Shown here in pieces: positions 12,501-21,781 of a DNA stretch of 64,000 nucleotides. The stretch's first letter is position 1. Each line of letters starts with the position of its first letter. The translations under genes were made by a program, and so were the position numbers. The notes under the pieces were generated by a model that did not search any database, had not been told where the DNA came from, and saw only the letters and a list, made by a program, of their open reading frames with translations. This stretch comes from Macrostomum hystrix (taxonomy: Eukaryota > Platyhelminthes > Macrostomidae), in the NCBI GenBank assembly GCA_950097015.1, contig CATNEN010000003.1, positions 8,537,501 to 8,601,500 of the forward strand. The letters run 5' to 3'.

Positions 12501-14024
12501 GATTAAACAGGTGTTTTGAGCATAAAGTTATAATTGTTCTCGGGACTAAAGTAATCGGGAAGCAAGAACTGTATCAAGCTCCAAAGCTACCTGGGATCCT
12601 CGGTAATAGAGAAGGTGCTAGCATCGGACTCCCAGATGTACTGCTTGTCGTCGTTATGCTTAGTAATGACAGTGACCCGGTCGGCAACTAGGAAGGCGCT
12701 GTAGAATCCCACACCGAATTGACCAATGAGATCGGTCATCTCAGTCTGCGACTTGGCCTCGGTGAATTTCGATAGGAACTCCGACGTGCCAGACTTGGCT
12801 ATTGTGCCGAGATTCTTCACCAGATCCTCCTTGGTCATGCCGATTCCGGTGTCAATCACGTGCAACGTCTTAGCATCCTTGTCGGCCTTGATACGGATGG
12901 CGAGCTCGGGTGTTGCAGCTAGAACCTCCTTGTCAGTGAGGGACAGGAAGCGGATCTTGTCCAGGGCGTCGCTAGCGTTGGAGATGAGCTCGCGAAGGAA
13001 GATCTCCTTGTTCTTGTAGAGCGAGTTGATGATTAGCTTCATCATGCGATCCACCTCGGCCTGGAAGGTGAATTTCTCTGCTTTCTCGCGCAGCTCCTTG
13101 ATCTGGGCGGCATTGAGACCATCCAGCTTGATGGCCTGCTCTTCGCGCTCTACAACTTTATCGTCAGTTTTGGAGCCAACCTTGTCACTGCCAGCTGGCT
13201 CAGTGACTTTGGTGGCATCATCTGATGGCTTTGATGACTGGGCTGCTGGCACCAATGATGACAAGATGCCTGGCAAAATGGATAGTTGGTTGTAACAGTT
13301 TCATAGGCAATGCAGTTTTAACCACAGTGAAGCATATCTTTATTTCCTATAGTTGATATTTTCATACAGACAACGCTTTAGATTGCTTGAAATTATTTAA
13401 AACAAAGATTAAGAAGTATGATTCACAAAACTTTCTTACTTTACTTTTAAAGTAATTTAATATCTTCTTTTAAGATTATCTATTAGCTATGGATACTTGT
13501 AGTAATGTCAAATATAATGACAGTAGCTCAGAATTAACATTTACTAGATAAAAATATTTTTTTTAAATATTTTTATTAGCTAGATTACCACATTAACTTA
13601 TTATTGCTTATTGTTGGTTATATTCATGGACTTGAGTTTTAAATTTATACAAAAGGCAATCTATTTAACTCCAATAGCTTAGGCTCCAAGGTTAGGCTTA
13701 TGCCTAGCTATGAAAAATATTGATATATGAGTTGTATCTAGACTAGGACTAACATGATTTGAAAAATTATAATATGGGCCTATAAGCATAAATTAATAGG
13801 TAGTAGATTTACAATAAAAGATACCATTAAAAAATATAGCTGATTTTGACAATTCTCGTTTCTCATTTAGCCGCATAAAAAATCTAGAATTGCGTTAGGT
13901 AAGCAAAATTAGTAAATTGGGCTTGAACCTTAATCTAGGCCTGTAAAACAATGATTTAAGAAAGTCATGACTTACCAAAGACAAGCAGAATTGCAAATGC
14001 AAAGTAGAAGTAGCCTCTTCGCAT
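9513..14024 (-). CDS. HSP90B1: GRP94 / endoplasmin (ER Hsp90), last exon not found
   Basis: ER-resident Hsp90 chaperone that folds secreted and membrane proteins using ATP. Four exons join in frame: 14024-13976 (phase 1), 13269-12591 (phase 2), 12490-11191 (phase 0) and 9851-9513 (phase 0). They give 789 residues; the human protein has 803. Residues 1-16 are a signal peptide ([17 protein letters not shown]). The GHKL ATPase motifs are present: [18 protein letters not shown] and [17 protein letters not shown]. An acidic Glu/Lys-rich linker follows, then the middle domain with [11 protein letters not shown], then the C-terminal dimerisation domain ending in an acidic tail. The 9513 exon ends at a good donor (GCG|GTGAGT), so a short exon carrying the KDEL-type retention signal should follow to the left, but I could not find it. 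The introns hold a SINE-A and a 21-bp minisatellite. Confidence 0.95.
9935..10770. repeat. 21-bp minisatellite in a GRP94 intron
   Basis: About 40 copies of GGGATAATTTACTGAGAATGT and close variants, starting less than 100 bp upstream (transcript sense) of the GRP94 exon at 9851-9513. The 294-codon minus-strand frame across it is an artefact of a stop-free period divisible by three. Confidence 0.95.
10828..11137 (-). mobile_element. SINE family A (tRNA-derived), GRP94 intron copy
   Basis: Minus-strand copy with a degraded tRNA-like head (box B read as GGTTCGATTTCCG) at about 11065-11137. The body contains the CACTTAACTCTGCATTGCTT core and the conserved block around TCCATGGACTGAACAG. Related full copies lie at 32930-33250 and 55318-55612, and an older copy at 20108-20310. 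Confidence 0.85.
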
Positions 14025-14178
14025 TATTGAAAAACTTGAATTGTATCTAGGCAATGTAAATGTGAGTATAATTACTAACTAATTGAGCTCCTACAAAGCA
14101 ACGATTTTTATTAAGAAATCTTCTTTCAGCGCGGTGTTTAAATCGGCGCGGAAAGCAAGTTTTGCAGACGCAAATGGA

Positions 14179-14197
14179 TGTGGTCGCTTCCTATTGG
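14179..14197 (-). promoter_or_regulatory. ERSE-like element upstream of GRP94
   Basis: Read on the gene's strand this is CCAAT, nine bases, then CCACA. The ER stress response element consensus is CCAAT-N9-CCACG, so spacing is exact and one base differs. It lies about 155-175 bp upstream of the GRP94 start codon. NF-Y and ATF6/XBP1 are the expected binders by analogy with vertebrate GRP genes; that is inference. Confidence 0.6.
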
Positions 14198-14256
14198 TCG
14201 GTGCGTCTTTGTTGTCATGACATTTTAGGGTGATTCCAGCCGGAATTCCCTAAGTA

Positions 14257-14264
14257 TGACGTGG
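14257..14264 (+). promoter_or_regulatory. UPRE core (TGACGTGG) upstream of GRP94
   Basis: An exact copy of the XBP1/ATF6 unfolded-protein-response core TGACGTGG, about 235 bp upstream of the GRP94 start codon and 60 bp from the ERSE-like element. Together they support ER-stress control of this gene. Confidence 0.55.
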
Positions 14265-14269
14265 TCTTC

Positions 14270-15035
14270 TGTAAAGTTAACACGCCTTTCTTAGTCTCTC
14301 ATTCCGGGACAGAGTGTGGAGTTGGGGCGGTGGAGACGTGCCTATGCATGCCAGCTAATTATTGGTTGAGCGGAATTGCTAACATGCCTGCCCCTTGTCG
14401 CAACAGTTCTTTCCCAGCCCAACCAAGAAAACTAACTTCGCCTGTTATAACCTATCGTCTAGCGAAACGCATTTTCTTATCGATTAAGCTTGAATTTATG
14501 GTTAATCGTGTGTATACTAATATATCTATATTTTCTCTTGAATGCATTTCGGTGTCAAAATTACTGCTCGAATCGCCAAGAAAAAATGAGTCAGCAGTCG
14601 CAAATGATTTCTTTCATTAACAAACTTTCTAGAAAGTTCCACAAAACAGCAACTTAGTATTTGCTAAAATTTCACTTGCTGTATCTTTAATCGTTTGTTT
14701 TACGATTTTTCTCTTTGATAACTGCACCGTGTTAAGTGAAGCTGTTTATGAAATATTTGAACATTCTTGTCGTGGTATTATTTTACATGACTTTTCACGT
14801 GCAAGCAAGTATTGCCCAGATTATTTTTAAAAAGTAGATTATAAACAGGACGTTGCCGATTTTATTCGAGCTCATAGTATGACGTCATAGTTTGCAATGA
14901 ATGTCTGCTATAATAGATTTTAATCTTTCTGGGCGATACAATATACCATTGTTGGAGCTGCTGCTGATTGTGTGTCAAGTGATGCATAACCGCCAGTTCC
15001 TTGACAATTGATTACTATTGCAATCAATCTATAAG
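14270..15035. other. Gene-free flank upstream of GRP94
   Basis: Unique sequence between the GRP94 promoter region and a hAT-type element. A palindromic CRE-type octamer (TGACGTCA) lies at 14880-14887, about 860 bp from the GRP94 start. The 119-codon plus-strand frame at 14261 resembles no family I know and starts at the UPRE, so it is not called. Confidence 0.4.
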
Positions 15036-15992
15036 CAGGGGTCGGCAAACTCCGGCCCGCGGGCCTTGCAGATACGGCCCTCGAAGCTCCCAAATCCGGC
15101 CCGTTGCCCCTTCTGACAACTACAGTATCCTGTTTCATCTCTACCCTTTCTCGTCTTTCCCGTGTCTCATCTGTCCCTTATCTCATCTTTCCGGTGTTTC
15201 ATCTCTCCCCTTTCTCGTCTTTCTCGTGTCTCATCTTTCCCTTATCTCATCTTTCCGGTGTTTCATCTCTCCCCTTTCTCGTCTTTCTTGTGTCTCATCT
15301 CTCCCTTATCTCATCTTTCCGGTGTTTCCTCTCTCCCCTTTCTCGTCTTTCCCGTGTCTCATCTCTCCCTTATCTCATCTTTCCGGTGTCTCATCTCTCC
15401 CTTATCTCATCTTTCCCGTGTCTCATCTCTCCCTTATCTCACTTTCCGGTGTCTCATCTCTCCCCTTTCTCGTCTTTCCCTTTCTCGTCTCTCCCTTATC
15501 TCATCTTTCCGGTGTTTCATCTCTCCCCCTTTCTCGTCTTTCTTGTGTCTCATCTCTCCCTTATCTCATCTTTCCGGTGTTTCCTCTCTCCCCTTTCTCG
15601 TCTTTCCCGTGTCTCATCTCTCCCTTATCTCATCTTTCCGGTGTCTCATCTCTCCCTTATCTCATCTTTCCCGTGTCTCATCTCTCCCTTATCTCACTTT
15701 CCGGTGTCTCATCTCTCCCCTTTCTCGTCTTTCCCTTTCTCGTCTCTCCCTTATCTCATCTTTCCGGTGTTTCATCTCTCCCCTTTCTCGTCTTTCTTGT
15801 GTCTCATCTCTCCCTTATCTCATCTTTCCGGTGTTTCATCTCTCCCCTTTCTCGTCTCTCCAGTGTTGTATCTCTCAGTCAACTCTTCTGTCTCATCTCT
15901 TCACTATCTCATATTTCCATAGTCAATGCGGCCCCTTTTCGTCTTTTAGTTTCTTTCTTAGACCCGCCAGCTAACAAGTTTGCCTATGCCTG
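15036..15992 (+). mobile_element. hAT-type non-autonomous element packed with minisatellite, copy 1
   Basis: The left end reads CAGGGGTCGGCAAACTCCGG, typical of hAT (Charlie/Buster-like) elements. The right end, reversed, reads CAGGCATAGGCAAAC. Flanking 8-mers TCTATAAG and ATCTATAG nearly match, as for an old 8-bp target duplication. From about 15140 to 15890 the interior is a pyrimidine-rich array of units such as TCTCATCTTTCCGGTGTTTC. Its left 100 bp closely matches the inverted right end of the copy at 57546-58131. There is no transposase. Confidence 0.8.
15140..15890. repeat. Pyrimidine-rich minisatellite inside the hAT-type element
   Basis: Degenerate units of about 20-25 bp around TCATCTCTCCCTTATC, with a larger duplicated block (a section around 15290-15530 recurs near 15540-15790). 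Three long overlapping open frames are low-complexity artefacts. Confidence 0.9.
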
Positions 15993-16560
15993 ATCTATAG
16001 CCACCAGTAAAAGGGATAATAATAAACACAAAAACAAATTTCTATCTTTTTTGCGCTTCTACTACTGACATACTCAATGCAATAAAAGAAATGAGCAACT
16101 TCAATGCACATAAAGACTACATTTGTATTCATAAAAATAGTCCTTACAATTTTCAAAAAGGATCGACTAATATTACACTAAACTTTCACGGGCTATTGTT
16201 TTATCGGAAATACAGAATGCTCAACAAAGGAAAACAATTAACGATGCTTGACTCACAACACAGGGGAGAAGAAGCAAATGCAGAGGTACGGTAAATTTAA
16301 TAACACCTGCTGGAACAGATCAAATTTTTATCTAATTCAAAAAGTTGACAGGTTTTAAATAGCTGCTAACTTATTATTTCTATTATTAGATTTAAAAAAT
16401 CACACTATGATAAACTAAAATTTAAAAGCCAAAAGATACTACTCATAATTTTTAGTAGCAAAGCAGGGATACTGTCGAAACAATGCGGAATTATTAGTAC
16501 TACCCAAGCTGTTGTCTATAATTAGTTAGATTCACATTACACAATAATCTATTGATCAAA
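15993..16560. other. Gene-free AT-rich spacer downstream of GrpE
   Basis: No supported gene. A 67-codon frame at 16091-16294 has no recognisable features. Confidence 0.4.
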
Positions 16561-16566
16561 TCGTAT

Positions 16567-16572
16567 TTTATT
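16567..16572 (-). terminator. Candidate poly(A) signal for GrpE
   Basis: TTTATT on the plus strand, AATAAA on the minus strand, about 45 bases after the GrpE stop codon. Confidence 0.5.
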
Positions 16573-16616
16573 TAGTAACCACACGTTTGTTTGATCGTAG
16601 CAATAATATTAAAAGT

Positions 16617-18465
16617 TCAGGTGTACTTGACAACCCCAACCAGAGCAGGTCTCAGAGTCCGCTCTTGCAGCCGATAGCCGATTTTAGTCACCATGGCAAC
16701 TGTGCCAGGCTGGAGGCCTTCAGAGACCGGTACTTCAAACAGGGCCTCGTGCTGATTCGGGTCGAATTTTTCACCTTTAGCAGGCTCAATAGGCACGAGT
16801 TTGTGGCGTCGGAACACCTGCGATTTCGTGGGGGCACTTTTTATGACAGGGTTGAATTTTTGCTGACCAAAAATTTACTCGTATTAGCGGAACGGAAATG
16901 TACTCAAACGATACGGGAACGGATATGTATAATCTACTCAAATCACACAGGAATAGCCTCAAATCCAACGGTAATGGGATAAAAAACTGCTTAAATCACA
17001 CGGGAATGGGATCACAAAGTTCAAATTATATGGAAATGGGGTCATAGCCTCAAATCCTGCGGTAATGGAATAAAAAACTACTAAAATCATATGGGAATGG
17101 GGTCATAGCCTACTCAAATCACACGGGAATGGGATCACAAACTACTCAAATCACACGGGAATGGGATCATAGCCTACTCAAATCACACGGGAATGGGATC
17201 ATAGCCTACTCAAATCACACGGGAATGGGATCACAAACTACTCAAATCACACGGGAATGGGATCATAGCCTACTCAAATCACACGGGAATGGGATCATAG
17301 CCTACTCAAATCACACGGGAATGGGATCACAAACTACTCAAATCACACGGGAATGGGATCATAGCCTACTCAAATCACACGGGAATGGGATCACAAACTA
17401 CTCAAATCACACGGGAATGGGATCACAAACTACTCAAATCACACGGGAATGGGATCATAGCCTACTCAAATCACACGGGAATGGGATCATAGCCTACTCA
17501 AATCACACGGGAATGGGATCACAAACTACTCAAATCACACGGGAATGGGATCATAGCCTACTCAAATCACACGGGAATGGGATCATAGCCTACTCAAATC
17601 ACACGGGAATGGGATCACAAACTACTCAAATCACACGGGAATGGGATCACAAACTACTCAAATCACACGGGAATGGGATCACAAACTACTCAAATCACAC
17701 GGGAATGGGATCACAAACTACTCAAATCACACGGGAATGGGATCATAGCCTACTCAAATAACACGGGAACGTGACCTAGGCCTACTCAAATGATCTAAAT
17801 CTTGGCTTTAGAAAACAAAAGCACAGACCTGTTTCAACTGGGCCTCTGTCATACGCAAGCCCTCAACCAGGCTGGGGTCGGCTCCAGCTGGTGTGGTCTC
17901 GTTAGCCTTGGCCAATACGTCGGCTACATCCAGAAGGTCTTTGCAAAAGCTTGATATGCCGAAGATTTTGGCCTCCTCAGCTTGTTTCGTTAAACGGCGC
18001 CGAGTGTTCTCACTCTCAGCCAAGGCGCGGACGTACTTGTCCTAAGAATTAAGCAGTTTTTAATGAAATTCAATAAACTGTAACGGATATGACAAACGGA
18101 TAAACGATTAACGATTAACGGAATAAAATCTAATTAACGAAGCTAATTTAAAGTAACGGACTTTTACGGAATTAATCCGTTAAATATCATATCTTTACTC
18201 TCATGTTTATTACCTGCAATTGTTCCATCGCAGTTTGCAGTTCTGTACATCGCTTAGCAAGGGCGGCCGCCTCTTGCTGCTGCTGTTGCTGAGCATCCGA
18301 CTCCGAGCCGCTAGTTTCGGCAGCATTATTGTCTGCTTCTTTAGAAGAAGTCGAAGAGAACAGTCTAGAATTGTTGATGAAGCCTAGCTGACCATTGGTA
18401 TTTGGCGGTCGGCGAGTTGCTAAACTACTAAAGCCGCGAAGGCAGCAGTAGATGCGCTGGTACAT
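16617..18465 (-). CDS. GRPEL1: Mitochondrial GrpE nucleotide-exchange factor
   Basis: Co-chaperone that drives ADP release from mitochondrial Hsp70 in the matrix import motor. Three exons join at phase 0: 18465-18214, 18041-17829 and 16817-16617 (stop TGA). They give 221 residues; human GRPEL1 has 217. Residues 1-35 are Arg/Ser-rich and lack acids, fitting a mitochondrial presequence. A Gln run (six Q) precedes the long helix, then comes DKYVRALAESENTRRR, the family signature region. The C-terminal beta domain ends GRTLRPALVGVVK-like (here ERTLRPALVGVVKYT). The second intron is mostly a 32-bp minisatellite. An AG (CTCCAG) 11 bases before the ATG could be a 3' splice site. Confidence 0.93.
16960..17770. 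repeat. 32-bp minisatellite in a GrpE intron
   Basis: About 22 regular copies, preceded by a few diverged ones, of a 32-bp unit containing ACTCAAATCACACGGGAATG. Two subtypes, ending ATCATAGCCT or ATCACAAACT, are interspersed. The 210-codon plus-strand frame is an artefact. Confidence 0.95.
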
Positions 18466-18639
18466 CTTTACTCAGCTGGAGTGCAAGTTATTAGTGCAAC
18501 AGTTTGTGGCTGTAGCTTGACGTAGTAAAGATTTTAGAGACTATAGAGACTATGGAAGAAATTAGGACTGACCAAAAATTCTATTAATTTAGGAAAAAAG
18601 ACACCTAAAAATCTTTTCTTTTAGGAAATGGGTTATAAT

Positions 18640-19740
18640 GACTAAAGTACTATTATTTTAGTAATAAAGGACTGACCTAAATCTCTATCGTTTTAGGAAT
18701 GAAGGACTCACCTAAAATACTATCATTTTAGGAATAAAGGACTGACCTAAAATACTATCATTTTAGGAATAAAGGACTGACCTAAATTACTATCATTTTA
18801 GGAATGAAGGACTGACCTAAAATACTATCATTTTAGGAATGAAGGACTCACCTAAAATACTATCATTTTAGGAATGAAGGACTGACCTAAAATACTATCA
18901 TTTTAGGAATGAAGGACTGACCTAAAATACTATCATTTTAGGAATGAAGGACTGACCTAAATTTCTATCATTTTAGGAATGAAGGACTGACCTAAATTTC
19001 TATCATTTTAGGAATAAAGGACTGACCTAAAATACTATCATTTTAGGAATGAAGGACTGACCTAAAATACTATCATTTTAGGAATGAAGGACTGACCTAA
19101 AATACTATCATTTTAGGAATGAAGGACTGACCTAAAATACTATCATTTTAGGAATGAAGGACTCACCTAAAATACTATCATTTTGGGAATGAAGGACTGA
19201 CCTAAAATACTATCATTTTAGGAATGAAGGACTCACCTAAAATACTATCATTTTAGGAATGAAGGACTGACCTAAAATACTATCATTTTAGGAATGAAGG
19301 ACTGACCTAAAATACTATCATTTTAGGAATGAAGGACTCACCTAAAATACTATCATTTTAGGAATGAAGGACTCACCTAAAATACTATCATTTTAGGAAT
19401 GAAGGACTGACCTAAAATACTATCATTTTAGGAATGAAGGACTGACCTAAAATACTATCATTTTAGGAATGAAGGACTGACCTAAAATACTATCATTTTA
19501 GGAATGAAGGACTGACCTAAAATACTATCATTTTAAGAATGAAGAACTGACCTAAAATACTATCATTTTAGGAAATGGGAACTGACCTAAAATACTATCA
19601 TTTTAGGAAATGGGAACTGACCTAAAATACCAACCATTCAAGAAATAAAGGAACTCCAAAAATGAGGACTGACCTAAATTACTATCCTTTAGAAAATAAG
19701 GATTGACCAAAAATATTATCCTTCTAGGAATTAAGGACTG
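18640..19740. repeat. 35-bp hairpin minisatellite upstream of GrpE
   Basis: About 30 copies of a 35-bp unit. Each holds a perfect inverted repeat CCTAAAAT-N6-ATTTTAGG (loop ACTATC) separated by the conserved 13-mer GAATGAAGGACTG. Units at both edges are more diverged. The regular palindromes recall CRISPR repeats, but the spacers are conserved and the host is an animal, so it is not a CRISPR. It begins about 170 bp upstream of the GrpE start codon. Confidence 0.93.
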
Positions 19741-20107
19741 ACCAGACTCGAAAAAAAGACAAAAATAATTAAGGCTTATAAAAAAGGTATTTAAGTTTTA
19801 CTTATTTTATTAATAGCATAGCTTTAGTCGGTTAGTAGCTAACAGACAACTGGAAACATTACATACATGAGCGAGTATAAATCACCTATATAGTGAAGTA
19901 GAGAGTATTTATGCTGTACTAGTACGGAAATGCACTATTAGTAAGTAACAATAAAATGCATACGATTCAGAACTCCAATTATACTATAATATGCTAGACA
20001 ACATACTAGTATAGTAGTATAATACGCATCGCATAAAGTTATATTGATAAGCGAATATTCACTAAGTTTATGAAGTTATCAAGACAGTAACGAGTCTCAG
20101 ACAATAA
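19741..20107. other. Gene-free spacer
   Basis: AT-rich unique sequence between the hairpin array and a SINE-A relic. I see nothing further. Confidence 0.4.
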
Positions 20108-20310
20108 ACAGAGAGGACTGACAGGACGCCACACCCACTCTAAATTAACCCATCTAATGCTGGTGCCCATTTAACAGCTGGATGAACCGAATTAATGCCA
20201 AGTCACTAAAGTGTTGTGCTAAAAGACAAAAAATGGTTATAGTCGAGTCGAGAATCGAACCCCTGACCTTTTAACTAATGGCTGTAGTATTAGTTAAAAC
20301 GGTAGCTCTG
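20108..20310 (-). mobile_element. Old SINE family A copy
   Basis: A diverged minus-strand copy that retains CCATTTAACAGCTGGATGAA, the AATCGAACCCCTGACCTT box B region and the block ending GGACGCCACACCCAC. It is more decayed than the other SINE-A copies. Confidence 0.7.
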
Positions 20311-20435
20311 AACTTATAACACACCTATATTATTTCAAATGAAACAAGAAATAAAGTCGAAGTGAAATTTAAAACCGACTGAACACTATTGGTATGATAA
20401 ATATACACTAAAGTGCTGTCCTCATTTAGTACATA

Positions 20436-20879
20436 CTACTTAGCATCAGCAGTATCATCGCAAGTTGGTTTACAATCATTAACAACAACAGGATGGTGTA
20501 TTAGACGACTAAGAGTGATCCAATTCTCGATAGCGCCAGCTAGTCGATCAGTGTGATGATGCCGACTGCCCAGATTGCACACTGACATACTGCTGAAGGT
20601 TTCTTCAATTCGAACTACGCGACCGTCGCTGGAGCAGTCATGGGCTTCGGCTTTGTCACCGGACGGCTTAGCAGTCGGTGCTAAACTGACAATGTGACCA
20701 AGACAGTCGTGCGGCAATTTTCTGATACTCTTACCGCTGATTGGGCGACCCCGAAACGAACAATTAAATAGGTCGGCATTGTGTTCGCTAATGCGCAATG
20801 TGGACATTAGATACTCTTCGCGCCTAGTGTCGCTCTGATCAGACGACACTTGAAACGGCATGTAGGCTATGCGCTCCAT
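20436..20879 (-). CDS. RNASEH2C: Ribonuclease H2 subunit C
   Basis: Structural, non-catalytic subunit of the trimeric RNase H2, which removes RNA-DNA hybrids and single ribonucleotides in the nucleus. From the Met at 20879 the protein has 147 residues (human: 164). The call rests on the core NCSFRGRPISGKSIRKLP-type segment (family FRGR-x-L-x-G-x(3)-LP), followed by GHIV, and on the C-terminal segment ENWITLSRLIHHP matching the family's F-x-x-(L/F)-T-x-W-x-x-E-x-x-P region loosely. The N-terminal strand IAYMPFQV matches the usual LPC-x-V start. A 3' splice site (ACTTTCAG) lies 12 bases before the ATG. The 9 residues upstream of that Met fall in the same frame but look like untranslated leader. 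Confidence 0.75.
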   Translation of the reverse strand: MERIAYMPFQVSSDQSDTRREEYLMSTLRISEHNADLFNCSFRGRPISGKSIRKLPHDCLGHIVSLAPTAKPSGDKAEAHDCSSDGRVVRIEETFSSMSVCNLGSRHHHTDRLAGAIENWITLSRLIHHPVVVNDCKPTCDDTADAK

Positions 20880-20899
20880 AGTTATAAAAAACTGAAAGT

Positions 20900-21655
20900 A
20901 TTTCAAAATATTTGCTTGAAAGTTATTAGCAATGTAACTAGCGTTAGATTTCTTATCTACTGAAGTAAAAGTTCGCTATTTTTACAAGTCAAGACCTACA
21001 TATTTTTAGCCCTGACCTCTCGCGTTGCACGTCTTAACTCTTGCCTGTTTTCGATGGGACAGCCCCTAGTTTGAAAGGGATGTAAATTTGGAGATCACTG
21101 CAGTTTCTATTCGTTATTTTTTAAAAGTAACATAAAAAAGGAAATAATTAAAAACAAACAAGCAAAAAATATCTTCTAATATTGTAGAAGAAAGAGTAGG
21201 TCTAAGGAAGAGTTAAAATATATATAAAGCGTTACTTTGTTGCAGTACCTGCGCGACAAAAATAATAAAAGAACAGAATAACAATTCAAAGAAAAATAAC
21301 TGCTAGGATGAACACGAAAAAGACAGTTGTCTTCGCAATAAGATAAAAAGTCATGTGACTAACTAAACAAATATAAAACAAGCACCGAAATTGTATTTTT
21401 ACTACGCCCAAGATGCACAGCAATTAACGTTATTTTAATAATTAATATTATTATCCAAACATGATACGAGCGTAAAAATGTAGTTTTAACTGTACAACCA
21501 AAAAAAGTGCAAGAAAAATTACAAAAACTACAAATTTCTCCTTTTTGTAATTGAATCAAACGTAGAAAAAGTAGAAAAACGCGATGAAGAAAGCGGAACC
21601 ATTTTTAATCATATGCTATACGTATCTACCGCGCTAGCGTGTTACACAATATACC
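20900..21655. other. Intergenic AT-rich stretch between RNASEH2C and STAT
   Basis: No supported gene. The 66-codon minus-strand frame at 21359 is hydrophobic low-complexity sequence and unconvincing. Any 5' exon of RNASEH2C would lie here. Confidence 0.4.
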
Positions 21656-21659
21656 ATGT

Positions 21660-21665
21660 TTTATT
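21660..21665 (-). terminator. Candidate poly(A) signal for STAT
   Basis: AATAAA on the minus strand, about 117 bases after the STAT stop codon. Confidence 0.45.
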
Positions 21666-21781
21666 CATGCATCCCGACTCCAGATGACTTTTTTTCCTAG
21701 GCTAGTAGCCTATGGTCTGCAAGGACTATGTAATGTGATGTAAAGCCGTAAAGATCTGCGCAAGATCTTTGTGATAAAAAA

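Noticed and set aside
11663-13295. Plus-strand frames of 72-143 codons
   Set aside because: Antisense shadows of the GRP94 coding exons.
14261-14620. 119-codon plus-strand frame upstream of GRP94
   Set aside because: It starts at the UPRE-like site and shows no domain, signal peptide or similarity that I recognise.
15001-15993. Three overlapping plus-strand frames of 270-330 codons
   Set aside because: Low-complexity pyrimidine minisatellite inside a hAT-type element.
17129-17761. 210-codon plus-strand frame
   Set aside because: A 32-bp minisatellite within a GrpE intron.
18640-19740. CRISPR array
   Set aside because: Palindromic repeats are regular, but the sequences between palindromes are conserved rather than unique, the unit is only 35 bp, and the context is an animal genome without cas genes.
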